A DNA stretch of 64,000 nt, taken from Paratinospora sagittata (Eukaryota > Streptophyta > Magnoliopsida > Ranunculales > Menispermaceae). Both the position numbers and the translations under genes were made by a program. The stretch is from contig CM069600.1 in NCBI GenBank assembly GCA_035771175.1, positions 10,377,729-10,441,728 on the forward strand. Reading direction: 5' to 3'. Of the stretch, positions 55,362-64,000 are shown piece by piece (positions within the stretch are counted from its first letter, which is position 1; each line of letters opens with the position of its first letter). The notes under the pieces were generated by a model. It was not told the DNA's origin and did no database searches. It worked only from the letters and a program-made list of their open reading frames with translations.

Positions 55362-56090
55362 TAGTATTTAATTGTTATTTCCATAAATGCCCTTTGCCCT
55401 TTTCCTTTTATCATTCGTCAAACAACGATTCTATTAAAAATTAACTTAATAATTTTTTTTTAACTTTCATTTGCATTTATCAAATCAAAAGTAATCTTTG
55501 TTATTTTATTTTTATATTTCTACTGTAATAGTAATTTATATATATAGTATTATAGATAGTATTATAACTTAATCAAATAAATATTTTATCAAATTTTTAA
55601 TGTTAACAATATAATACTACCCAACTTTATTTTTTACAATTAAAATTAGTTTTATAAAACTTAGTCACAAAATTTATGATACCAAAAAGATATAAAAATA
55701 TCAAATAGATATAAGTTATTCATATATTTAGACATAAAAAAAAAGGCAACTATAAATATATTCCTTACCTGTGATAGAACTTGCATATGATACTAATTAC
55801 TTTTGTATTCTTATGTGTCTTAAATTGAAAGAGATATAGGACTAATCTTTAGAGTTAAACTCACATGTGTCTTAAAATGAGAATCTTAAGTTCAAATCTC
55901 ATTCTAAACTAGTAATTCCTCTATTGATCAGTTTTTAGCATGCTAAGATAGGGAGGTTCATTCGCAGGGATCTATATACCCTTGAATTAAAAAAAAAAAA
56001 CAAAGAAAGCTGAAGAATCAATCACGTTTATAATTGGCGTTATTGTAACATTTTTTTTTTTTTTTTTTTTTTTTGGGTCTTAATGTTAAG
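55362..56090 (+). other. Intron-like or intergenic stretch before the GDSL exon
   Basis: No coding exon. It ends with a long poly-T run (56051-56074) and TTAATGTTAAG, a good 3' splice site for the exon that begins at 56091. Confidence 0.5.
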
Positions 56091-56355
56091 GCATTGTACG
56101 AGCTGGGAGCAAGGAAGGTGGTGGTAACAGCGGTCGGCCAGATTGGTTGCATACCATATCAGCTCGCTAGATATAACAATAATGGTAATGGCAGCCGATG
56201 CAACGAAGAAATCAATAGCATTATTGGTCTTTTCAACGCAGGTCTTCTAAAGCTTGTGGATCGTTTCAACAAGGGACAATTTCCCCGTGCCAAGTTTGTA
56301 TACTTAAACTTGTACGAGAGCTCCAAGGATCTTGTAACAAATGCTGCAACTTATG
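56091..56355 (+). CDS. GDSL esterase/lipase, one internal exon
   Basis: The exon encodes ALYELGARKVVVTAVGQIGC, then IPYQLARYN, RCNEEINSIIGLFNAGLLKL, FPRAKFVYLNLYESSKDL and NAATYG. This is the part of plant GDSL lipases after block III, usually LY..GARK..V.G.G.IGC.P, with AKF.Y.N.Y.....L..NPA.YG. It lacks block I (FGDS) and the C-terminal block V (D..HP). The limits are an AG acceptor at 56089-56090 and a GT donor at 56356-56357, and the frame is open. GDSL genes commonly have five exons, and this one matches the fourth. No other exon is seen nearby: a LINE lies 0.75 kb upstream and a Gypsy element 0.5 kb downstream. It could be a gene stretched by insertions or a copied fragment. Confidence 0.8.
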
Positions 56356-56871
56356 GTAATTAATAAACACTTACATTTAAAGTGTAAATTTACACTGTTG
56401 ATATTGTTTGATGCCTGATTTTGGTGATTAGCATATAAACCTTCATATTATATTATGTGAATGAGTGAGATGAAATTGATTTATGTGTGCGTGCTATTGA
56501 ATTTGAGAGTACTTGAAAATACATTTTTACATAGGTTGTACTCTCGTTTAGATTTTCTATTAAAGGTTTGCTTGGTGCGCGAGATTGAATATAATAAGAC
56601 TTTTTTTAGTTTCAAACTCATGTGTTGATTGTCAACTAGGATGAGATAAAAAATAATCTCATTCTCGTTTTTATTCCAGTGTAATTGAATTATTTTTATC
56701 CTATTCTATCCTATCCAATTCAATCTTACCAAACGAATCCTTAGTGATTTAATTTTTATTTTTCATGGACGTAGGTGTATATTTACTAAACTATGTAAAA
56801 TTTGTGTTTTTGCTTTGATTTAATCTTTGCATTCGTTTGATTTATGCATTTGAATTGATTTCATTTGCCCC
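56356..56871. other. AT-rich stretch after the GDSL exon
   Basis: No following GDSL exon is recognisable. A MITE-like sequence lies at 56566-56745. The Tat-like LTR begins near 56872. Confidence 0.5.
56566..56745. mobile_element. MITE-like element, about 180 bp
   Basis: The left end AGGTTTGCTTGGTGCGCGAG and the reverse complement of the right end (AAGGATTCGTTTGGTAAG) are imperfect inverted repeats around a TTGG core, both followed by ATTGAAT. No ORF. TAA on the left and TAG on the right could be a decayed 3-bp duplication as in PIF/Harbinger MITEs. Confidence 0.45.
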
Positions 56872-57147
56872 CGGATACTGAAGATTCAGTCTGTCGTGAG
56901 GTCGGTGACCCCCAATATATGATACTGATCAGGCAACTCAGATGTTCCTTGGCCGACCTCCCATAGTGGTTGATATATTCAACTAGTCGGTAGGACAGGC
57001 CATGACTTTTGTTGTGTGCCCGATTAGGCAGATCTGTCATGCTTGTCCAGAACAGAACATGTCGGTATAACTACCTGATATGTGTTATGTCTCACTAGAC
57101 CAGACTAATTTAGCTGACATGTCTTATGCTCGGTATATGATCCAATA
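56872..57147 (-). repeat. Truncated 3' LTR of element B
   Basis: In element orientation it starts TATTGGATC, ATACCGAGCATAAGACATGT, like the start of the element A LTR (TGTTGGACC, ATACTGAGCATAAGACATGT). The first TG is changed to TA. A purine tract GCTTGGGGGGT precedes it. It is lost beyond about 56872, so only some 276 bp remain. Confidence 0.72.
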
Positions 57148-57360
57148 ATTACCCCCCAAGCTTTGAGCAAGACTAATTGCTTGGAGGTTAGACAAAATGA
57201 CAAATACCTAGCCATTTAATGCAGGTGATAGTTGTGCTCCAAAAACTGCGCGGACGTGTGCCGTCTGACAGCACTGCATCCGATGCACGTCCTTTGACCG
57301 TGAGCCGTTAATTATGCCTAGGGATTCGTGCTCATAATTACGCCTTACAAATCGTTTGCT

Positions 57361-57368
57361 TATAAATA
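57361..57368 (+). promoter_or_regulatory. TATA box of the antisense ORF in element B
   Basis: TATAAATA on the plus strand lies 180 bp before the ATG at 57541, followed by a pyrimidine-rich leader. It lies between the 3' LTR and the antisense ORF, outside the LTR, so it may drive the antisense gene independently of the element's own promoter. Confidence 0.6.
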
Positions 57369-57540
57369 GAGAATTGCTCATTTGTTCTCCATTCATCAAC
57401 CACGCTCTGAGAGATCGGTAATTGCTTGCTTGACTATTTTGGTCTTCCACTCATGCGCGGTAACTCCTTACTCTGAGCTTTTCCTTTGTTTTTCTACTAG
57501 GTAGTCTGTAGTCCGTAGGCATATCCCCTAGGTTGTTTAG

Positions 57541-59850
57541 ATGGCCAGTTCTAGCGTATATCCTCCTACCGACTAGAGGGCTTCCTCTTCTTCTTCTATG
57601 GGGGTCTCCTACGAGGACCTCTTCCCAGAAAAGATAGGCTGGGTCGACCCTCAGGTCAGAGGGAGTGCAGTAGTCCTATCCTCATCCGAGGAAACCGAGG
57701 AGAACGAGGAGGTGCTTGATGTCGTACCACTTTTAGTTGATAGATCCCAGAGTAGGCTCGATACTGCCGAGCCTAGTACATCAGGTCGAGTACACGTATC
57801 CCCTGAGCCTGAAGATGCCGTGGTGGGTGAGATCTTTTATTCAGTAGATTGCGTCCAGTCCAAAATAAATGAGCACCACCTTTCTCAGTTGAGAAAGGAC
57901 ATCGGTATACCCAATCGTATTGGGTTGAGGGCACCTGCTCCTGGGGACCGGGCCAGTCACCCTAACAAAGGAGAGGTTGCTCTGTATACCAATCTGTTTG
58001 AGGACGAATTGATCTTGCCTCTCGATATATCCATATGTCGCTTGCTCGGCCATATAAGGGTTGCCCCTGCTCAGCTCAATCCCAATGTGTGGAGGGCTAT
58101 TCTGAGCTGCCTTGTGCTCTGGAAGGAGAAAAAATGGCTAGAATTTAACTTTCAAGACTTCGCCCTTGTATACCGACTAAAATCTCACCCGAAGTGTAGC
58201 GGGTGGTTTTATGCGTCGGCTCATCAGGGTGCCGAGGAAAGGCAGCCCCTGATCACAGAGAACCCAACCTCATATAAATCATGGAAAGATAAATGGTGTT
58301 TTGCCTCGGGACCTTGGGCGGAAGAAGCTTGCGTACCGGCCACTTTCAGGAAACCAGGTACCGAGCTTCCCTCCATAACTTGTCTTTATTTGTTGTCTTT
58401 GTTCTGCTCGGTAGGGTTGACATGTTTTCTTCTCTTGTCAGGTACTTGGGAGAGACCGAGCAGAGACGAAGCATTCGACTTTTCTCACATCGACGAAATC
58501 TACCAGCTTCCCTTTGCAGATCGGAGGTACAAGGTTATACTAACTGCAGAGAGATTGTACCGATCCGGTATAATTAAAGAGAAGAAAGTTTTCTCAGGAT
58601 GTAAGTTTAGCCTATCGTGTTTTACTCTTGTACGGACCAATTTTGTTGTTTCCTAGCTGATACATTGTGTCTATAATATAAGTTTTTCTGTTCCCGATTC
58701 TTCTACCCAGACCAAAGCAATGAAGAAAAGAAAGACAGATAGGTCTGAGGATATGGCACCGAAGAGGGGCGGCGCTGGTCGGTATACAATCAACCCTTCC
58801 ATGCTGAAGGACATATCTGCTGAGTGAGCAGCTGCTGCTCAGAGGGTTGTAGGTAGATCCTCGAGCAACGCCTCACGAAAGACTCTGGCTTCGAAGGGGA
58901 AAGCCCCCGCCTCTCCCTCTGAGCAGGTGACTATTCCTTTTCGGGAGACTAGGTCAATGGGCAGCAAATCCAAGTCCTCTGGTCCTACCGACCATGGAGC
59001 GTCCAAGAAGAAGAAGTTCAGAGAAGATGACCGGACCGTAACCAAGATTGGGGACATCAACCTGAACATAGACATCTACTAGGTCGGTGTCCCCAACGCC
59101 TTCTTGATAGTGATGAAGGACGAGGAAATGTTCTGAGGCATGGCTGATGCCTTTATGAAGTCGGTGGAGGTAAGTGTTAATACTTAATTCATTTTGTTGT
59201 CGATATGCTTTTCATTTGTGGTCCTGACTAATCTTTTTGGCGTTTGAAGGCTGATACTCAACACATATACAACCTTCGCCGGATCAAGAACCACTTCGTC
59301 AAGTTTCAAGACGCAGTGAAGGAGGCCCATACTACCTCGGTGATCTGAGAGTCCAAGGCTGTCGCTCGGGACGCCGAGATCAAGAATTTGAAGGAGCAGC
59401 TGAAGCTCAAGGAAGTGGAAGTGGAAATGGAGTCAGTTCAGGATGAGGTGACCAGATACCGAGCTCAGTTCCGGGCTACTGTGGAAATCGAAGCTGAAGA
59501 ACTTTGTCAGGCCCGGGTGGATCGATCCTGCATAAAGGCAATAACAGTATACTAGGCTAATTTAGAGGAGTTTTTTGGCGACTCGGTAGACTGGAGCGAC
59601 TTCGACAGGTGGGCAACTGGAGAGGTTTTGGAAGAGGAGGCCGAGGCTAAAGACCAGGGTGCTACACCTGTGGTTTTGGGGTGCATCATCCGAGCAGTCA
59701 CCGACTAGGACTACCCCCGCGGTTCTAGGTACATCGTCTGAGCAGCCTCAGACTGTCGACTCCGAGGAGAAGACTCGCCGAGCCTATGATGATGATGACC
59801 CAGTCAGTTTGACTGAGATCCTGCATCGTTCCACTGGTACAGAGTCGTAG
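57541..59850 (+). pseudogene. Antisense extra ORF of Tat-like element, with introns
   Basis: The ancestral start is MASSSVYPPTD at 57541, followed by an in-frame TAG at 57574. The frame is then open from 57598. It encodes an acidic N-terminus, then NRIGLRAPAPGDRASHPNKG, VALYTNLFEDELILPLDISI, VWRAILSCLVLW and GWFYASAHQ, a pattern seen in extra ORFs of Tat-branch elements. Likely introns are 58358-58441 (GTACCG to TGTCAG, 84 bp, readable in frame), about 58602-58711 (GTAAGT to ACCCAG) and about 59170-59249 (GTAAGT to TTGAAG). The last exons encode a basic region (GASKKKKFRE) and a coiled coil (EIKNLKEQLKLKEVEVEME). Further stops show decay. Function is unknown; it lacks zinc knuckles and pol motifs. 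Confidence 0.7.
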
Positions 59851-60087
59851 TTGATCTCTTTTAGTCTCTGCCATGTTTTTTGTAAGGGGTATGCTTGCCC
59901 CAGTAGTCCTCTATTCCTCTTTGTACTCTGCTTCAGTATTTAATGAAATGTCCATTTTTGCTTAGACCTGATCTTGCTCTTGTTTGTTTTGTACCGGTCT
60001 CTTTACTTAATTTTCTAAGTATTTGCTAGGTCATGTGGTCGGTAGGAAACGTATAACTTCCTTTTTCGCTCTGAATAGTTAAGTTCT

Positions 60088-60300
60088 CTTCTCGGTAGCG
60101 GTTTGATGGCCGCTCCAAGGGTCATTGACCCTTCTTCTAGGTAGTATCTGCCTTTCTGGGGCAATATCTCAAGGCACTTTTGATCGTGGTCATCTTCTCG
60201 GTAGGTACGTAGCTAGAGCTTGCTACCCCCAAGGCATTCTAGGGCCGGGGCCCTTCTTCTCGGTGGCTTCTGATCTAGTCGATAGTCCCAAGGCACTTTT
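60088..60300. repeat. Four diverged ~60-bp repeats between antisense ORF and pol
   Basis: CTTCTCGGTAG or close forms start at 60088, 60134, 60194 and 60256, each followed some 25-40 bp later by a CCAAGG or CAAGGCA phrase. Spacings are 46, 60 and 62 bp. Confidence 0.65.
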
Positions 60301-60463
60301 GTTTGTAGATCGTAGACGCAGATTTGTAGAAAGACAACTCTTGGTTATTGTAGAAATATTTCGAACAAACACTTGTAGGAATCTAAAAATAAAACTAGAG
60401 GTAACCAACACCTCTGCAAATACTGTAACATAGCTACTGAGCTGCTACTATTACTGTTAATGC

Positions 60464-61700
60464 CTACTGGTAATACTTCTTGAGGTGCTCCGCATTCCAA
60501 GGCTTAGAAATTCTTCTGCCAATCAGATCTTCGAGCTTGTACACCCCTGTATGAAGTATCGCAGTGATCTTGTAAGGCCCTTCCCAGTTGTGACCGAGGG
60601 CTCTTGCTCTAGGTTCTCATGTGTTCAGCATGACCTTCCTAAACACTAGGTCGCCGACCTTGAAGCTTTTGTGCTTCACTTTGGCATTGTAGTACTTCGA
60701 GATCAGCTGCTGGTATGCAATTAACTTGAGCTGTGCTTGTTCTTTTTTTTCTTCAAGTAGATCCAGGTCGGTGCATTGAGCTTCCATGTTCCTGGCTTCG
60801 TCGAAGTAGGATGTCCTCAAGGTTGGTATCCCGACTTCAATTGGTATGACGACTTCCATTCCGAAGGCTAGGGAGAATGGTGTTTCGCCTGTGGCTGTTC
60901 GGGAGGTGGTGCGGTATAACCAGAGGACTTGAGGCATGTCCTCAACCCACATTCCTTTCTTTTCCTCGAGCCTGGCCTTTAGTGTGTGCTTGATAATCTT
61001 GTTCACGGCTTCCACTTGACCATTAGCTTAAGGATGGGCTAGAGTAGAAAAGAAATGTTGAATACCGACGTCTTTGCAGAATGATTAGAACCTTGCATTG
61101 TTGAATTATTTACCATTATCGGATATGATGGCATACGGGACACCAACACAACACACAATCGATTGCCAGATGAAGCACTTGGTCTTCTGCTCAGTAATTA
61201 TTGCTAACGGTTCAGCCTCTGCCCACTTCGTAAAGTAGTCAACAGCTGCAATTGCAAACTTTACCTGACCCTTACAGTTCGGTAGAGGTCCTATCAACTC
61301 CACCCCCCACTGAGCAAAAGGCCATGGGCCCTGCATTGGAGGAAAATTTTCCGCTGGATCTCGGATGTTTGTTCCATGTCTTTGGCAGCTATCGCACTTT
61401 CGAGTTATTCTTATGGCGTCTTTGTGGATTGTCGGCCAATAATAGGCCTGGCGAATGACCTTATATGCAAGAGTCTTTCCACCTGAATGGTTACCACATA
61501 CGCTCGCATGGATCTCCTCCAAAACTCGTCGTGCCTGCTCCTCGCGTAGGCATCTTAAATAAGGCATAGAGAAGCTACCCCTATACAACTGATCGTCTAG
61601 TAAGGAATATCTGGCAGCTTGTCTTTGTATTTTCCTTGCTCTGATCTTGTCATCGGGGGGGTTGTCATTTCGTAAAAAGCTTTCGATCGGGTCCATCCAG
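60464..61700 (-). pseudogene. Tat-like integrase, element B
   Basis: Minus-strand reading gives the zinc-binding part with EIHASVCGNHSGGKTLAYKV and CDSCQRHG, then the core. WGVELIGPLP near 61300 has Glu where the first catalytic Asp belongs. AIISDNGK near 61115 keeps the second Asp, and NGQVEAVNKIIKHTLK near 61000 keeps the Glu. VLWLYRTTSRTATGETPFSL follows, then the C-terminal GHNWEGPYKI and PWNAEHLKKYY, and the stop TAG at 60464-60466. A TGA after VMLNT near 60615 and frame loss near 61020-61105 break it. The first Asp substitution predicts loss of activity. Confidence 0.88.
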
Positions 61701-61869
61701 GATGGGTTCTAGTTGAGTGTGCCGGCCTGTTGGTCTATACTAACTTTCTCGATGCTCCTTTCGGGTAAGAATTCCATTGGGACCTGGATCATGAGCTCGG
61801 CCTCCGAGGAGGAGGCCAACTTGGAGAGTGCATCGGCCAAGGTATTTCTTACCTTGGCACCTGTGTCAG

Positions 61870-62275
61870 TTCATATTCCTTGAACTTTCTTAGCATGGCC
61901 AGTGTTTCGTTCATATATGATTGCATTCTATCATCCTTTGCTTGGTACTCTGAAGTGACCTGCCCTACGACGAGTTGGGAGTCGCAATGGATGAGGAGCT
62001 TCTTCACCCCCTAGCTAAGGGTGAGTAGCAAGCTAGCTAGAAGTGCTTCATATTTTGCTTCGTTATTGGATGCTGAAAAATCAAAGCAAAAAATACATAG
62101 ATGCTTCTCACCTCTGGAGGAGATGAGGACTATTCCAGCCCTACATCCTTGTTTGCAGAAAGAACCGTCGACAAATAGCTTCCAGGCTTCTTCAGGGTCC
62201 TGGTAGATGGTCGGACATATCTGAGGTAACTCAGACAAAAAATCAGCCAATGCTTGGCCCTTCATAGCTGTTCGA
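61870..62275 (-). pseudogene. Second (archaeal-type) RNase H of element B
   Basis: Minus-strand reading gives KGQALADFLSEL, WKLFVDGSFCKQGCRAGIVL, SNNEAKYEALLASLL and, after a stop, KLLIHCDSQLVVGQVTSEYQ. This is the additional RNase H that marks the Tat branch, with D, E and D catalytic positions (VDGS, NNEAKYEAL, CDSQLV) present. Confidence 0.85.
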
Positions 62276-63656
62276 GGTCGGTACTCGATGTCAAATTCAC
62301 TTAACTCGATGGCTCATTTAGTCAACCGTCTTGATGTTTCCAGCCTCAGGAGCATGTGCTGAGCTGGTGTTTGGTGAGAACGACTATGGTGTGGGCCTGG
62401 TAGTAAGGCCTTAGCTTCCGAGCTGAAGTGATGAGTGTCAGTGCCAGCTTATTAATCTCTAGATACCTCGTCTCTGCGTCGAGCAAAGACTTGCTGATGT
62501 AGTAGACCACTTTCTGGCTTACTAGCTCTTCTCTGACCAGGGTCGAGCTAACAGCTGCTTCCGAAACTGCTAGGTATAAGAAGAGTTGTTCCCCTTGAAG
62601 GGTATTCGAGAGTAGAGGAGCCTGACCTAAATAAGCTTTTAGCTCCTGAAAGGCCTTATCACACTCCGGGGTCCACTCCACTTCCTTCTTCTTGATGAGC
62701 TTGAAGAACGGAAGACATCTGTCTGTAGACTTTAAGATGAACCTGCTCAGTGCGGCTACGCACCCAGTGAGCCTCTGGACTTCCTTCACTATGCGAGGTG
62801 CTCGAATGTCAACTAGAGCTTGGATCTTGTCGGGGTTGGCTTCGATTCCCTTCTGATTAATAAGGAATCCCAAGAATTTGACAGAGCTCACTCCAAATGT
62901 GCATTTTGCCGGGTTGAGCTTCATGTGATACTTTCTCAATATCGTGAATACCTCTGACAGATCGGTAGGATGAGTTGTCGATTCCACTTTTTTGACCAAC
63001 ATGTCGTCGACATAGACTTCCATGTTCACTCTAATTTTTTCTTCGAAGATGTTGTTGACCAGCCTCTGATAAGTAGCCCCGACATTTTTTAGGTCGAAGG
63101 GCATCACCTTATAGCAATACAGACCTTCGTCTGTAATGAAGGTTGTCCTCTCTTCATCTCTACGACTCAGTACAATCTGGTTGTACCTTGAATACGCATC
63201 CATGAAGCTCAGTAGCTCGTGACCTACAATTGCATCTACCAGTTGGTCGATGCGAGGCAATGGGAAACTATCATTTGGGCAGGCTTTGTTTAGGTCAGTA
63301 AAGTTGATGCATGTTCTCCACTTCCTGTTGGATTTCTTGACCATCACTACGTTGGCCAACCAATCGGGGTATAGTACTTTTCTGATGAAGTCGGGCGTCA
63401 ATAACTTGTTTACCTCCTCTCGTAGACCTTGAGCTTGGTCGGAACTGAGAGCTCTTCTTTTCTGTCGGACTGGCCTGGCCTTCGGGTCAACGTTTAGTTG
63501 GTGCACTATCACACTAGTCGGTATTCCGAGCATATGTTCATGTGACCAGGCAAAAATGTCTCTGTGTTCTCGTCAGATGCTGACCATGTGATCGGTGAGG
63601 GAGGGACTCATCCCCGTTCCGACCTTGACAGTCCTGGCTGGATCGTCCCTATCATG
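62276..63656 (-). pseudogene. Tat-like RT and degenerate first RNase H, element B
   Basis: The minus-strand frame 62346-63533 is open for 395 codons. It has VIVHQLNVDPKARPVRQKRR, KWRTCINFTDLNKACPNDSF, the RT block FITDEGLYCYKVMPFDLKNV and the catalytic MEVYVDDMLVK near 63010. FLGFLINQKGIEANPDKIQA and GCVAALSRFI follow, and then a connection/RNase H with LFLYLAVSEAAVSSTLVREE, where the Asp of the usual YLAVSD reads Glu. VKVGTGMSPS and HRDIFAWSHEHM upstream (to 63656) are the linker seen in element A. The RT itself may be intact, but the polyprotein around it is not. Confidence 0.9.
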
Positions 63657-63665
63657 ACCCACTAT

Positions 63666-64000
63666 ATGTGACGTCATGACCGACACGAAAACCTCCGAGT
63701 ATACCCTCCGTCGGTACACCCGGCGTCCCATCAGCCTAAAACATATATACGAGTCCCCAAAATCAAATACAATACAATCCTAAAAACATCATCTAACATG
63801 ATCATAAATGAAATAAAATATTACATCTCCAAGTTACCAAATATAAAATTTCAAAGTTTACAAAATACTACAAACGCAACACATCCCAACTATGTGTTAA
63901 TTATATATATACTAGGTGTTATCATGTACATAATTATCAAATTACAAAATTAAATGTACAACACCTACATGAAACAAAAACAAGGGACGTTCCGCAGTCA
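63666..64000 (-). mobile_element. LTR inserted in element B, running off the window
   Basis: The element B linker stops at about 63660, and TGTGACGTCATGACCGACAC begins at 63668. This is close to the ends of the inverted-arm element (GGGTGACGTCACGACCGA at 1947). No coding sequence. The minus orientation is inferred from that likeness. Its other border lies outside the window. Confidence 0.65.

Larger units (their letters stand above)
56872..63660 (-). mobile_element. Gypsy retrotransposon B, Tat/Retand-like, with antisense ORF
   Basis: On the minus strand: RT with RNase H, a second RNase H, integrase, a 0.6-kb non-coding tract with short repeats, an extra ORF in antisense, a polypurine tract (57148-57161) and a truncated 3' LTR. 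Two RNase H domains and an extra ORF after pol are features of the Tat branch. The gag side is cut by another LTR at about 63666. It pairs in inverted orientation with element A. Confidence 0.87.

Overview
The window is plant nuclear DNA. It is AT-rich, full of (AT)n tracts, and dominated by plant-type LTR retrotransposons (Copia, Tekay-like chromovirus, Athila-like and Tat/Retand-like Gypsy), with an L1-type LINE, an RTE-type LINE relic, a tRNA-derived SINE and MITE-like elements. A eudicot is likely but the species cannot be named. The only recognisable host sequence is one isolated exon of a GDSL esterase/lipase near 56.1-56.4 kb.

Layout. 1-9.86 kb: intergenic DNA with a Copia RNase H relic broken by a 1.85-kb element with inverted arms, a 25-bp minisatellite and one copy of a dispersed ~140-bp repeat. 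9.86-21.89 kb: one Copia element on the minus strand, expanded from about 4.8 kb to 12 kb by four nested insertions (a SIRE-like solo LTR, a 263-bp TRIM-like element with pol III-like boxes, and two large Gypsy-type solo LTRs). 21.89-31.15 kb: a minus-strand Tekay-like element with PBS, gag, PR, RT, RNase H and INT, plus a broken extra ORF between the PBS and gag. 31.15-36.41 kb: the 3' half of an Athila-like element on the plus strand, with a local inverted duplication and a 3' LTR. 36.4-41.9 kb: gene-free DNA with tandem duplications, an LTR fragment and a MITE-like element.

41.96-47.05 kb: the 5' part of a Tat/Retand-like element on the plus strand, interrupted by a 1.67-kb solo LTR and followed by an RTE LINE relic. 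48.3-52.9 kb: AT-rich DNA with a SINE and two more copies of the dispersed repeat. 52.98-55.34 kb: a 5'-truncated, apparently young LINE bounded by a perfect 17-bp target duplication. 56.09-56.36 kb: the GDSL exon. 56.87-63.66 kb: a second Tat/Retand-like element on the minus strand, with dual RNase H and an antisense, intron-containing extra ORF that has its own TATA box. That element is interrupted at 63.67 kb by another LTR running off the window.

Most element coding regions carry stops, frameshifts or catalytic substitutions, so the window is mainly a fossil record of nested insertions. The LINE ORF is the main exception. The points most worth a second look are the inverted-arm LTR element, the pol III-boxed TRIM-like insert, the extra ORFs in the Tekay-like and Tat elements, the inverted duplication that makes a chimeric Athila integrase ORF, a module shared by otherwise unlike LTRs, and the stranded GDSL exon. 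Family names are assigned by eye from motifs; no database search was possible.
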